DNA of 7,085 nucleotides from Pelotomaculum sp. UBA5255 (GCA_002408725.1 DHTR01000055.1:22885-29969); one strand, 5' to 3'. Shown: positions 1 through 6,070, counted from the stretch's first letter. The notes: generated from the letters alone by a model not told the origin. Translations and numbers: made by a program.

Positions 1-503
1 ATGCAGTGAGGGTTTCCCATTGATACCGCAGTCACGCGAAATTCAGCGCCATCGATTTCCAGCGGCTCATTCACCACCGGCCCCGCCGATCCAAGCATGG
101 GAATATCCGAACGGTCCAGGCGGGGTTCACCCATATCAACCCGGATTGCGCCAACCTGTCCGTCTTCAAGAAGCAATTCAGGCACCCTGATTCCTGCCAG
201 GGTTTCCACCTGGATTTTTTCTTTTCGGACCAGGCCGTGCTCAAAAAGGTATTTAGCAGCACAACGAATTACGTTCCCACACATCTCGGCCTCGCTGCCG
301 TCGGAATTAAAAATATGCATTGAAATATCGGCCCTGTCCGAAGGCTGCAGCAAAACCAGTCCGTCAGCGCCGACACCGAAATGACGATCGCACATTTTAA
401 CGGCCAGTTCAGGAAAGTCAATAATTTTAATTTTCTCTTCAAGACCGTTAATTAGAATAAAGTCATTGCCAAGTCCCTGTACTTTCGTAAATCTCAAGTC
501 CAT
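1..503 (-). CDS. dapF: Diaminopimelate epimerase, C-terminus cut off by window edge
   Basis: This gene would interconvert LL- and meso-diaminopimelate in the cytoplasm, supplying lysine and peptidoglycan precursors. The visible 167 codons translate to the N-terminal lobe and the start of the second lobe. Seen are the opening RFTKVQGLGNDF (residues 4-15), RHFGVGADG (40-48), the catalytic-cysteine segment EMCGNVIRC with Cys75, and a final GNPHC at the edge. The second catalytic cysteine lies beyond the window. Most family members read CGNG or CGNA where this one has CGNV. The ATG at 503 directly abuts a run of seven G and so has no spacing to it. The in-frame TTG at 497 (codon 3) sits 6 nt after that run and would give the more usual start MRFTK, so the start is uncertain. 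The gene follows the calcium ATPase gene by 36 bp on the same strand with no terminator between them, so co-transcription is likely. Confidence 0.95.
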   Translation of the reverse strand, partial: MDLRFTKVQGLGNDFILINGLEEKIKIIDFPELAVKMCDRHFGVGADGLVLLQPSDRADISMHIFNSDGSEAEMCGNVIRCAAKYLFEHGLVRKEKIQVETLAGIRVPELLLEDGQVGAIRVDMGEPRLDRSDIPMLGSAGPVVNEPLEIDGAEFRVTAVSMGNPHC

Positions 504-539
504 CCCCCCCAGCGCTGTGTCTATACCTATTCTACCATC

Positions 540-3284
540 TTATACCCTGAGATACATGATTTTTTGACGGGCCCGGTCCGCAAAGTAGCGGGACAGGGTT
601 CCGACGACCGTAGGCGCTGAGGCGATTCCCAGGATCAACGCCCAGTGCTGTCCGCTTAGCGGAACAGTATGGAAGATCGGTTGCAAGAGGGGCGTGTAAT
701 CCACCAGCAGTTGCAGGGAGGCCGAGATGAGCACAGCCCCAACCAGATAGGGGTTGGTCAGGAGACCCAACTCCAGAATTGTGTGAAACTCCGAGCGGCA
801 GGTGAAAACGAAAAACAACTGAAAGAATACCAGCGTGTTAAAAGCTATGGTGCGGGCCAGGTCCAGATCCCCCATTGACAGCCCAATCCAGAAGGAGAGC
901 AGGGTGCCCAGGCCGATAAACGTGCCGTTAATGCCGATCCGCCAGGTCATGCCGTGGGCGAAAACGCTTTCCCGGGGGTGACGGGGCGGGCGCGTCATAA
1001 TGTCGCGATCGTAGGGATCCACACCCAGGGCCATTGCCGGAAGTCCATCGGTAACCAGGTTCATCCACAAAATCTGGATGGGAATCAGGGGCAGCGGCAT
1101 ACCCGCCAGTACGGCTAGAAACATGGTCAGTACTTCTCCAACATTGCAGGAGAGCAGATAACGGATAAACTTGCGGATATTATCGTAAATCCCCCTGCCC
1201 TCTTCCACGGCGGCTACAATATTGCTGAAGTTATCATCGGTCAGAACCATGGCCGAGGCCTCCTTGGTAACATCGGTGCCGGTAGCACCCATGGCGATAC
1301 CAATGTCTGCCTCTTTCACGGCGGGAGCGTCATTGACGCCGTCACCGGTCATGGCCACAACATGGCCGGACCGCTTTAAAGCGCGCACAATCTGCAGTTT
1401 ATGCTTGGGTGAAACCCGGGCATAAACACTAACCCGTTTTGCCAGTTCCTGGAGCCGGCTTTCGGATAACCGGTCCAGATCGCGGCCGGTGAGGATCTCG
1501 CCATCTTTGGCCAGGATGCCCAACTCCCGTGCCACTGCCCGGGCAGTAAGCGGATGATCTCCGGTAATCATGACGGCCTTAATCCCGGCCTTGTGGCAGG
1601 TCTGGACGGCTTTTAAGGCAGCGGGCCGGGGTGGGTCAATCATCCCGGCCAGGCCGAGAAAGACCAGTTTTTGCTCAATGGCCTCTTCCGAAAACTGTTC
1701 ACTGCCGGAAGGTAAGTCCCGGCAGGCAAAGGCAAGCACACGCAGAGCTTTTTCAGCCATAAGAGCGTTCCGGCTCAAAATATCTTCCCTGTCCCGGGCC
1801 GATAGGGGCACAGCCAGACCGTCTTTGTAGATATGGGTGCATAGTTCGAGGATAACGTCCGGGGCGCCTTTAACATAGGCGGTTATTGAGCCGCCGGGTT
1901 GCCTGCAAAGGACGGTCATGCGCTTGCGATCGGCGTCAAAAGGCAGCTCGGCTACCCGTGGCTCCCGAGCTTCAATTCGTTCCCGCCAGAGGCCTGCCTT
2001 GGCGGCCATGACCAGGAGCGCCCCCTCTGTGGGGTCTCCCAGTACCGACCAACCGGGTGCCGGACGCCCCTTGACCAACCCCCGGAAGAGTCCGGCAACA
2101 CTGATCCCGCCACGCTCAAGTACCGCGTTGTTGCAGAGGGCTGCAGCTTTCATGAGCTGGATCAAGGCAGGCCCCTGCGGATCTCCGGCACCTTCAAATT
2201 CACCCTTGGGATCATAGCCTTCCCCGGTAACGTCAAAAGCTTGCTCTCCTACAACAACTCTGCGCACAGTCATCTGGTTCTGGGTGAGTGTACCGGTCTT
2301 GTCCGAGCAGATTACAGTCGCACACCCGAGGGTTTCAACCGCAGGCAGCTTCCGGATAATGGCATGACGGCGGATCATGCGCTGAACACCGATGGCCAGG
2401 GCCACGGTTACAATAGCGGGAAGACCCTCAGGAATGGCGGCCACAGCGAGGCTGACACCGGCCAGGAACATCTGATAGGCCTCTTCACCCCGCAAAATGC
2501 CTAAAACGACCACGGCAGCGCAGACAATTAAGCAGAAGGCGACAAGACCTTTGCCGAGTTGGGCCAGTCTGCGCTGAAGCGGCGTTTCTTCCTGCCCGGC
2601 CGCCTGAATCATGCCGGCAATGTGCCCCATTTCTGTAGCCATGCCGGTGTGTACAACAATGCCACGCCCTCGCCCCCGGGTCACAGAGGTTCCGAGGTAG
2701 GCCATGTTGCGGGTGTCACCCAGGGCGATCTGTTCTCCGGGCAGGGTGTTTTCTTGCTTTTTAACGGGCACAGACTCACCTGTTAGAGAGGACTCCTCAA
2801 CCTCAAGATTAATGGCGTGTAAAAGGCGCAGGTCAGCGGGAATTCTATCGCCTTCTTCCAGGAGGACGAGATCCCCGGGTACGAGCCCGGCGGCGGATAT
2901 CTTGCGCTCCTGACCACCCCGGATGACCCTGGCCTCGGGGGCGGTGAGCTGTTTTAAGGCCTCCATAGAGCGTTCAGCACGGTATTCCTGGATGAAGCCC
3001 AGGATGGCGTTGACGACGACAATGATCAGGATCGCGACGGCATCAGCGTATTCGCCAAGTAAGCCTGATACAGCGGTTGCAACCAGAAGCACCAGGACCA
3101 TAAAGTCTTTGAACTGGTTCAAGAAAAGCTGCCACAGAGGCGCCTTGGGGGCTTTGGCAAGTTCGTTGGAACCGTATTGGGCCAGCCTTTCTTTAACTTC
3201 CTTCTCAGGTAGACCTTTTTTGCAATCGCTTCTGAGTAGTTCTACGGTTTCCTGTGGTGTCAGGGCATGCCAACGCCCGGCCAT
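540..3284 (-). CDS. Calcium-transporting P-type ATPase (P2A, SERCA/YloB-like)
   Basis: This is an ATP-driven cation pump of the inner membrane, most likely exporting Ca2+. Numbered from the ATG at 3284 (914 aa), it shows an N-terminal cation-ATPase domain, actuator-loop TGES (168-171), TM4 motif PEGLP with Glu286, phosphorylation motif DKTGTLT at Asp328, nucleotide-domain KGAPD (472-476), TGDHPLTA (574-581) and hinge TGDGVNDAP (646-654). About ten membrane segments fit a 4+6 layout. Ca2+ ligands match SERCA: Glu286 (E309), Asn714 and Glu717 (N768, E771), and Asn742, Thr745 and Asp746 (N796, T799, D800). The TM8 Glu908 position is Gln822, which as I recall is common in bacterial relatives. There is no N-terminal CxxC metal-binding domain, which argues against a P1B heavy-metal pump. 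An upstream ATG at 3290 touches the GGGGTGG ribosome binding site, while the ATG at 3284 lies 6 nt from it and is preferred. Mn2+ transport cannot be excluded from sequence. Confidence 0.95.
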   Translation of the reverse strand: MAGRWHALTPQETVELLRSDCKKGLPEKEVKERLAQYGSNELAKAPKAPLWQLFLNQFKDFMVLVLLVATAVSGLLGEYADAVAILIIVVVNAILGFIQEYRAERSMEALKQLTAPEARVIRGGQERKISAAGLVPGDLVLLEEGDRIPADLRLLHAINLEVEESSLTGESVPVKKQENTLPGEQIALGDTRNMAYLGTSVTRGRGRGIVVHTGMATEMGHIAGMIQAAGQEETPLQRRLAQLGKGLVAFCLIVCAAVVVLGILRGEEAYQMFLAGVSLAVAAIPEGLPAIVTVALAIGVQRMIRRHAIIRKLPAVETLGCATVICSDKTGTLTQNQMTVRRVVVGEQAFDVTGEGYDPKGEFEGAGDPQGPALIQLMKAAALCNNAVLERGGISVAGLFRGLVKGRPAPGWSVLGDPTEGALLVMAAKAGLWRERIEAREPRVAELPFDADRKRMTVLCRQPGGSITAYVKGAPDVILELCTHIYKDGLAVPLSARDREDILSRNALMAEKALRVLAFACRDLPSGSEQFSEEAIEQKLVFLGLAGMIDPPRPAALKAVQTCHKAGIKAVMITGDHPLTARAVARELGILAKDGEILTGRDLDRLSESRLQELAKRVSVYARVSPKHKLQIVRALKRSGHVVAMTGDGVNDAPAVKEADIGIAMGATGTDVTKEASAMVLTDDNFSNIVAAVEEGRGIYDNIRKFIRYLLSCNVGEVLTMFLAVLAGMPLPLIPIQILWMNLVTDGLPAMALGVDPYDRDIMTRPPRHPRESVFAHGMTWRIGINGTFIGLGTLLSFWIGLSMGDLDLARTIAFNTLVFFQLFFVFTCRSEFHTILELGLLTNPYLVGAVLISASLQLLVDYTPLLQPIFHTVPLSGQHWALILGIASAPTVVGTLSRYFADRARQKIMYLRV

Positions 3285-3349
3285 AATCATCCACCCCTTG
3301 TCCTATGTTACCTAATTATTACCAAATGTATTCTGGAGGGGGTTAAAAA

Positions 3350-3490
3350 ATGACTACTTGCCGGACAGGCTGGGAATTAAACTTAAAACAACCACTTAAT
3401 TGTAATGTAAGGGTTCTGATTCTATTCTATTTTTATCTGCTTAATAAATTTCTTCCAATTGACTTCGTTAAATATTTTAATAAAATATAG
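3350..3490 (+). CDS. Possible small hydrophobic protein, 46 codons
   Basis: I do not recognise this short frame. It starts with ATG preceded by GGAGGGGG at a spacing of about 7 nt, one of the best ribosome binding sites in the window, and stays open for 46 codons to a TAG. The predicted peptide has a polar N-terminal third with Cys4 and Cys18, a hydrophobic stretch at about residues 20-31 (VRVLILFYFYLL), and a basic, aromatic tail. The hydrophobic part is short for a membrane span and is followed by Asn-Lys. It sits in the divergent gap between the calcium ATPase and the soluble HAD gene. Its last codons overlap the promoter of the HAD gene, and no clear promoter of its own was found. The region is AT-rich, so a chance open frame is a real alternative. 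Confidence 0.35.
   Translation: MTTCRTGWELNLKQPLNCNVRVLILFYFYLLNKFLPIDFVKYFNKI
3459..3486 (+). promoter_or_regulatory. Sigma-A-like promoter of the soluble HAD gene
   Basis: A -35 box TTGACT (3459-3464) and a -10 box TAAAAT (3481-3486) are separated by 16 bp, about 55 bp upstream of the HAD start codon at 3542. The -10 box lies inside a perfect 8-1-8 palindrome. Confidence 0.6.
3472..3488. promoter_or_regulatory. 17-bp AT-only palindrome over the -10 box
   Basis: ATATTTTA and TAAAATAT form a perfect inverted repeat around a single central base, covering the predicted -10 element. The geometry suits a repressor operator. It is made only of A and T in an AT-rich gap, so chance is possible and no regulator can be named. 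Confidence 0.3.
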
Positions 3491-3528
3491 TAAGCAAACC
3501 GTTTATTACACAAAAGATCTTGTGGTAT

Positions 3529-3534
3529 GGAGGG
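3529..3534 (+). promoter_or_regulatory. Ribosome binding site deciding the HAD gene start
   Basis: GGAGGG lies 7 nt before the ATG at 3542 and overlaps the in-frame upstream ATG at 3527, which excludes that upstream codon as a well-served start. Confidence 0.75.
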
Positions 3535-3541
3535 AATACCT

Positions 3542-4012
3542 ATGATTACGCTTACACTTCCGGGAAATGAACCCGTCCACTTTAGGCACTTGGTGCTTGA
3601 CTATAACGGCACCCTGGCCTGTGACGGATCTTTAATTCCCGGTGTAGAAGACAAGCTTAATAAGCTTGCAAAATTTTTGGATGTGCACATTTTAACAGCA
3701 GACACCTTTGGGCTTTGCAGATCTTCGTGCCAGGGGATTAATGGCAAGATCCACATCCTTGCTCCTGGGGAAGGCTTGGCGGAGAAAGGCCAATTTGCTC
3801 TGGCGCTCGGCCCGGAATGTGTTGTTGCGGTTGGCAACGGTGCCAATGACGCCCTAATGCTGGCGCATTCCGCTCTGGGCATCGCCGTGATAGGACCCGA
3901 GGGCGCAGCTGTTAAAGCGCTTCAAAACGCTGATGTTATCGTTACTGATATCAATAGCGGGCTGGACTTACTGTTAAACACAAAAAGACTGGTGGCTACA
4001 CTGCGGAAATAG
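3542..4012 (+). CDS. Small HAD-superfamily protein, 'soluble P-type ATPase' type
   Basis: This 156-aa cytoplasmic protein is a capless HAD fold that resembles the isolated phosphorylation domain of P-type ATPases (the COG4087 type, by memory). Visible motifs are DYNGTLA with nucleophile Asp20 (motif I), LTADT with Thr52 (motif II), a lysine near 82 in AEKGQFA (motif III), and GNGANDALML with Asp103 (motif IV), followed by LGIAVIGPEGAA. Motif I has Asn22 where true phosphatases have the second Asp, which acts as general acid, so ordinary phosphatase activity may be weak. The substrate is unknown. An ATG at 3527 is in frame but overlaps the GGAGGG ribosome binding site (3529-3534). The ATG at 3542, 7 nt after that site, is therefore chosen and gives the start MITLTLPG. 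The gene is divergent from the calcium ATPase gene and convergent with the activator gene. Confidence 0.9.
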   Translation: MITLTLPGNEPVHFRHLVLDYNGTLACDGSLIPGVEDKLNKLAKFLDVHILTADTFGLCRSSCQGINGKIHILAPGEGLAEKGQFALALGPECVVAVGNGANDALMLAHSALGIAVIGPEGAAVKALQNADVIVTDINSGLDLLLNTKRLVATLRK

Positions 4013-4027
4013 GGTGAAGCGCAGGAC

Positions 4028-4046
4028 TTGACTTTGACAAAGTCAA
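4028..4046. repeat. 19-bp perfect palindrome downstream of the HAD gene
   Basis: TTGACTTTG and CAAAGTCAA form a 9-1-9 inverted repeat 15 bp after the HAD stop codon, in the 127-bp convergent gap. As RNA it could form a hairpin of about 8 bp, but neither side has a T-run. It may be a weak terminator, an mRNA-end stabiliser or a protein-binding site. Confidence 0.5.
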
Positions 4047-4139
4047 AGATGATCACAATATGTAGTTATTGCATTCCTAATCTATAGATAAATGGATTTT
4101 GACGTGGCCTTGTGGTAAAGCGAATCTATAAATAATCAG

Positions 4140-5093
4140 TTAGACAAGATCCCACTTATTACAACGTGAACCCCAGCGGCCAATGACCCGATCATCCTCG
4201 AAAATTTCCACCACCTCGCATACATTGGAGCAACCGTTGCACTCAAAGCTTCCGGTTCGATAAGGAAGCCCTGTAATTTTAAATCCCTTAAAAGAGGTGG
4301 ATTTTTTTCGTGCAACTTCTTCCATGGCTAACTGCGCTGCGCCAATGGCCCCCATTACACCGAAATATTTCGGTATCTGCACGGTTACACCAAGGGCTCT
4401 TTCAAAGGCAGCAATAATTCCCACATTGGCGGCGACACCACCCTGGAATACCACCGGCGGCAATATTTCCTTGCCCTTCCCCACGTTGTTCAGATAGTTC
4501 CGCACCAGGGCCTCACATAAACCCCTGATTAAATCTGGAATACCGTGACCCATCTGCTGTTTGTGGATCATATCTGATTCCGCAAAAACCGTGCACCTTC
4601 CGGCAATCCGTACCGGTGTCTCAGATTGCAGGGCCAGCTCGCCGAACTGCGTTATCGGAATATTGAGACGCGAAGCCTGCTGATCGAGAAAGGAACCGGT
4701 GCCTGCCGCGCAGACCGTATTCATGGCAAAGTCCGTGACGATACCATTCCTGAGGATAATAATCTTTGAGTCCTGGCCGCCAATCTCAAAAACCGTCTGC
4801 ACATCGGGAATAAGTATGGAAGCGGCAACTGCATGAGCGGTTATCTCATTTTTAATTACGTCGGCGCCTACAATAACCCCCGCCAGGTAGCGACCGCTTC
4901 CCGTGGTTCCAACACCCGCAACCTCCACGCCGGCCCCAAGGGAATCGCACGCTATTTTAAGCCCTTCCTGAATGACGGCTATAGGCCTGCCTTTTGTTTG
5001 AAGATAATGGCTGGTCATCACTTCTCCGGCCTCGTCAAGGACAACAGTGTTTACACTAACCGAACCAACGTCAATTCCCAGATAAGCTTTCAT
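4140..5093 (-). CDS. ATP-dependent [4Fe-4S] activator (BadF/BcrA/HgdC family) with Cys-rich tail
   Basis: Proteins of this family are homodimers that bridge a [4Fe-4S] cluster and use ATP to inject a low-potential electron into 2-hydroxyacyl-CoA dehydratases or benzoyl-CoA reductases. The 317-aa product has the ASKHA phosphate loop GIDVGSVSVN (6-15), a second loop FEIGGQDSK (102-110), and cluster ligands Cys128 in NTVCAAGTGSF and Cys167 in GRCTVFAESD, matching Cys127/Cys166 of HgdC. The nucleotide-site motif GGVAAN is at 218-223. Classic activators are about 260 aa. This one adds about 50 residues with Cys285, Cys288, Cys292 and Cys311 in a CxxCxxxC-x18-C pattern, similar to what follows the activator domain in the very large fused activases. 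AGGAAGGA lies 7 nt before the ATG. No dehydratase or reductase subunits are in the window, so the partner is unknown. It has its own promoter. Confidence 0.92.
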   Translation of the reverse strand: MKAYLGIDVGSVSVNTVVLDEAGEVMTSHYLQTKGRPIAVIQEGLKIACDSLGAGVEVAGVGTTGSGRYLAGVIVGADVIKNEITAHAVAASILIPDVQTVFEIGGQDSKIIILRNGIVTDFAMNTVCAAGTGSFLDQQASRLNIPITQFGELALQSETPVRIAGRCTVFAESDMIHKQQMGHGIPDLIRGLCEALVRNYLNNVGKGKEILPPVVFQGGVAANVGIIAAFERALGVTVQIPKYFGVMGAIGAAQLAMEEVARKKSTSFKGFKITGLPYRTGSFECNGCSNVCEVVEIFEDDRVIGRWGSRCNKWDLV

Positions 5094-5112
5094 AATAAAT
5101 CCTTCCTGTTAA

Positions 5113-5126
5113 TTTGTGCTTGATCA
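5113..5126 (+). repeat. Shared 14-bp element, copy in the activator leader
   Basis: TTTGTGCTTGATCA lies on the plus strand about 20 bp upstream of the activator start codon, between its promoter and ribosome binding site. An exact copy on the opposite strand at 5927-5940 overlaps the promoter of the scaffold gene. Confidence 0.6.
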
Positions 5127-5163
5127 TGAACCAGTTGTCGTACCGGATATATGCATCCTTTTA

Positions 5164-5192
5164 ATCATAGCATTGAAAAGATTTGGTGTAAA
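5164..5192 (-). promoter_or_regulatory. Sigma-A-like promoter of the activator gene
   Basis: Read on the minus strand, TTTACA (5192-5187), a 17-bp spacer and TATGAT (5169-5164) are seen, with TGC just before the -10 box (extended -10). This leaves a leader of about 65 nt before the ATG at 5093. It lies downstream of the scaffold gene's terminator, so the activator is probably transcribed independently. Confidence 0.65.
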
Positions 5193-5310
5193 TAAAACCT
5201 CAGCAGGAGATCATTGACTTTCTGCTCAGGCCGGTTCGAATTCCATTTCATGGTTTTTATGAACAGTGTAAGATAATTATTTCGGGCAGAACATCTGCAT
5301 GGTTGATTCT

Positions 5311-5346
5311 AAAGATAAAAAAGCCGGGTAAAAATACCCAGGCTTT
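5311..5346 (-). terminator. Intrinsic terminator of the NifU/IscU scaffold gene
   Basis: On the minus strand, AAAGCC-(T)-GGGTA pairs with TACCCGGCTTT around a TTTT loop (5346-5320, one bulged base), followed directly by a T-rich run. It separates transcription of the scaffold gene from the activator gene. Confidence 0.85.
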
Positions 5347-5401
5347 GAAAGATATTAAGATTTAATTAATAAAGCGCTTCTAAAATGATGCTGTCGTCAA
5401 T

Positions 5402-5418
5402 ACCTGAAACTGTCAGGT
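5402..5418. repeat. 6-bp hairpin right after the scaffold stop codon
   Basis: ACCTGA and TCAGGT pair around a 5-nt loop, immediately 3' of the TAG that ends the scaffold frame. It has no T-run, so it is not a terminator by itself. It lies inside the 28-codon alternative-frame extension. Confidence 0.4.
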
Positions 5419-5859
5419 CTAGTGACTGCTGTATGGCTTTTTCCAGGGAGCTTTAGACATTTCCTGATAATCCTTCAAAGCCTCCTTCAGAGTATGGGCC
5501 GCCAGATCGGCACAGTGTAAATGATCCTCCGGCAACCCTTCAAGCGCACTTAATACATCTTTTGCTTCAATCTTAAAGGCTTCCTCTACCGTATGATTTT
5601 TAGCCAACTCGGTGACCATGCTTCCGCAAGCAATAGAAGCCCCACATCCATCCGTCCAGAAAGTTGCCTTATCAATCCGGTTATTTTTGACGCTTAACCA
5701 GATTGCCAGCGTATCTCCACATTCGCCTTCTTCCTGGTTAAAGCCGTCAGCTTCAGGAATATTTCCAACGTTCCGGGGATTCCGGGCGTGATCAATAACA
5801 ATATCGTTGTATTTACCCAACATGTTTAACACATATTTCTTTTCCACCTGTTCATCCAT
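5419..5859 (-). CDS. NifU/IscU-type iron-sulfur cluster scaffold
   Basis: This protein should assemble Fe-S clusters transiently and pass them to apo-proteins in the cytoplasm. The 146-aa product matches the IscU fold: DHARNPRNVGNI (23-34), ECGDT with Cys47 and Asp49, DGCGASIACGS with Cys72, and HLHC with Cys116, giving the three conserved cysteines and the Asp that tunes cluster release. Cys78 is an extra cysteine close to the second ligand. The HscA chaperone motif LPPVK of proteobacterial IscU is LPEDH here (109-113), as expected for a Firmicute system without HscA. GAAGGTGG precedes the ATG by 9 nt. No cysteine desulfurase gene is in the window. The C-terminus may be abnormal: the frame ends KKPYSSH, but an adjacent frame stays open to 5366. 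The next gene downstream encodes an Fe-S activator, a plausible client. Confidence 0.93.
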   Translation of the reverse strand: MDEQVEKKYVLNMLGKYNDIVIDHARNPRNVGNIPEADGFNQEEGECGDTLAIWLSVKNNRIDKATFWTDGCGASIACGSMVTELAKNHTVEEAFKIEAKDVLSALEGLPEDHLHCADLAAHTLKEALKDYQEMSKAPWKKPYSSH

Positions 5860-5905
5860 ATGAATTTACCACCTTCACAAAATTAAGTCGTTTAGTACAA
5901 CTTTT

Positions 5906-5933
5906 ATTATAACAAAATTCCGGTCCTGATCAA
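5906..5933 (-). promoter_or_regulatory. Strong extended -10 promoter of the scaffold gene
   Basis: On the minus strand, TTGATC (5933-5928), a 16-bp spacer and a consensus TATAAT (5911-5906) are seen, with TGT just before the -10 box. The -35 box lies inside the 14-bp element shared with the activator leader, so a protein bound there would block RNA polymerase. Confidence 0.75.
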
Positions 5934-5940
5934 GCACAAA
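5927..5940 (-). repeat. Shared 14-bp element, copy over the scaffold -35 box
   Basis: On the minus strand this reads TTTGTGCTTGATCA, identical to 5113-5126 on the plus strand. It contains the palindromic core TGATCA and includes most of the -35 hexamer. Confidence 0.6.
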
Positions 5941-5968
5941 ATAAGGTATGAAAAATACTTTAACGTAT

Positions 5969-5987
5969 TAACGCAAGCAGGGACTAG
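5969..5987 (+). repeat. Left copy of short repeat flanking the VapBC module
   Basis: TAACGCAAGCAGGGACTAG resembles TAACGCAAGTAGGTCTAG at 6686-6703, with two mismatches and one gap. The two copies sit about 100 bp before the antitoxin start and 8 bp after the toxin stop. Just upstream, TTAACGTA and TTAACGCA form a small tandem pair. Confidence 0.5.
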
Positions 5988-6019
5988 CCCCACGCACGGA
6001 TTGGATATGAAAACCTGAA

Positions 6020-6048
6020 TTGACTAAACAGATTTTGCATGCTACTAT
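6020..6048 (+). promoter_or_regulatory. Promoter of the vapBC operon
   Basis: TTGACT (6020-6025), a 17-bp spacer and TACTAT (6043-6048) are seen, with TGC before the -10 box (extended -10). The predicted start of transcription is only about 15 nt before the antitoxin ATG. Confidence 0.75.
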
Positions 6049-6070
6049 GTGTATAAGGAGGTGTATAGTC
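6022..6070. promoter_or_regulatory. Candidate VapB operator spanning the promoter
   Basis: GACTAAACA (6022-6030) and TGTATAGTC (6062-6070) are inverted repeats matching at 8 of 9 positions, centred on the -10 box and ending at the antitoxin ATG. A direct repeat GTGTATA (6049-6055 and 6061-6067) lies within. Toxin-antitoxin complexes of this family usually bind inverted repeats over their own promoter. Confidence 0.5.

Noticed and set aside
1899..2504. A 201-codon plus-strand open frame inside the calcium ATPase gene
   Set aside because: It is fully antisense to a well-supported P-type ATPase, has no recognisable motif, and its composition mirrors the opposite-strand codons.
3291..3420. Promoter of the calcium ATPase-dapF unit
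   Set aside because: Several weak -10-like strings (such as AATAAT near 3316) lack a -35 box at a proper distance. A promoter must exist but could not be placed.
4079..4130. Repeated AATCTATA (4079-4086 and 4123-4130)
   Set aside because: Eight AT-rich bases repeated within 50 bp can easily occur by chance, and no surrounding structure supports a function.
5225..5250. GGTTCGAATTCC resembling a tRNA T-arm
   Set aside because: The flanking bases do not form the 5-bp T stem, and no acceptor, D or anticodon arms could be fitted.
5165..5251. 28-codon minus-strand frame upstream of the activator gene
   Set aside because: No ribosome binding site precedes its ATG, and its 3' end runs through the predicted activator promoter.
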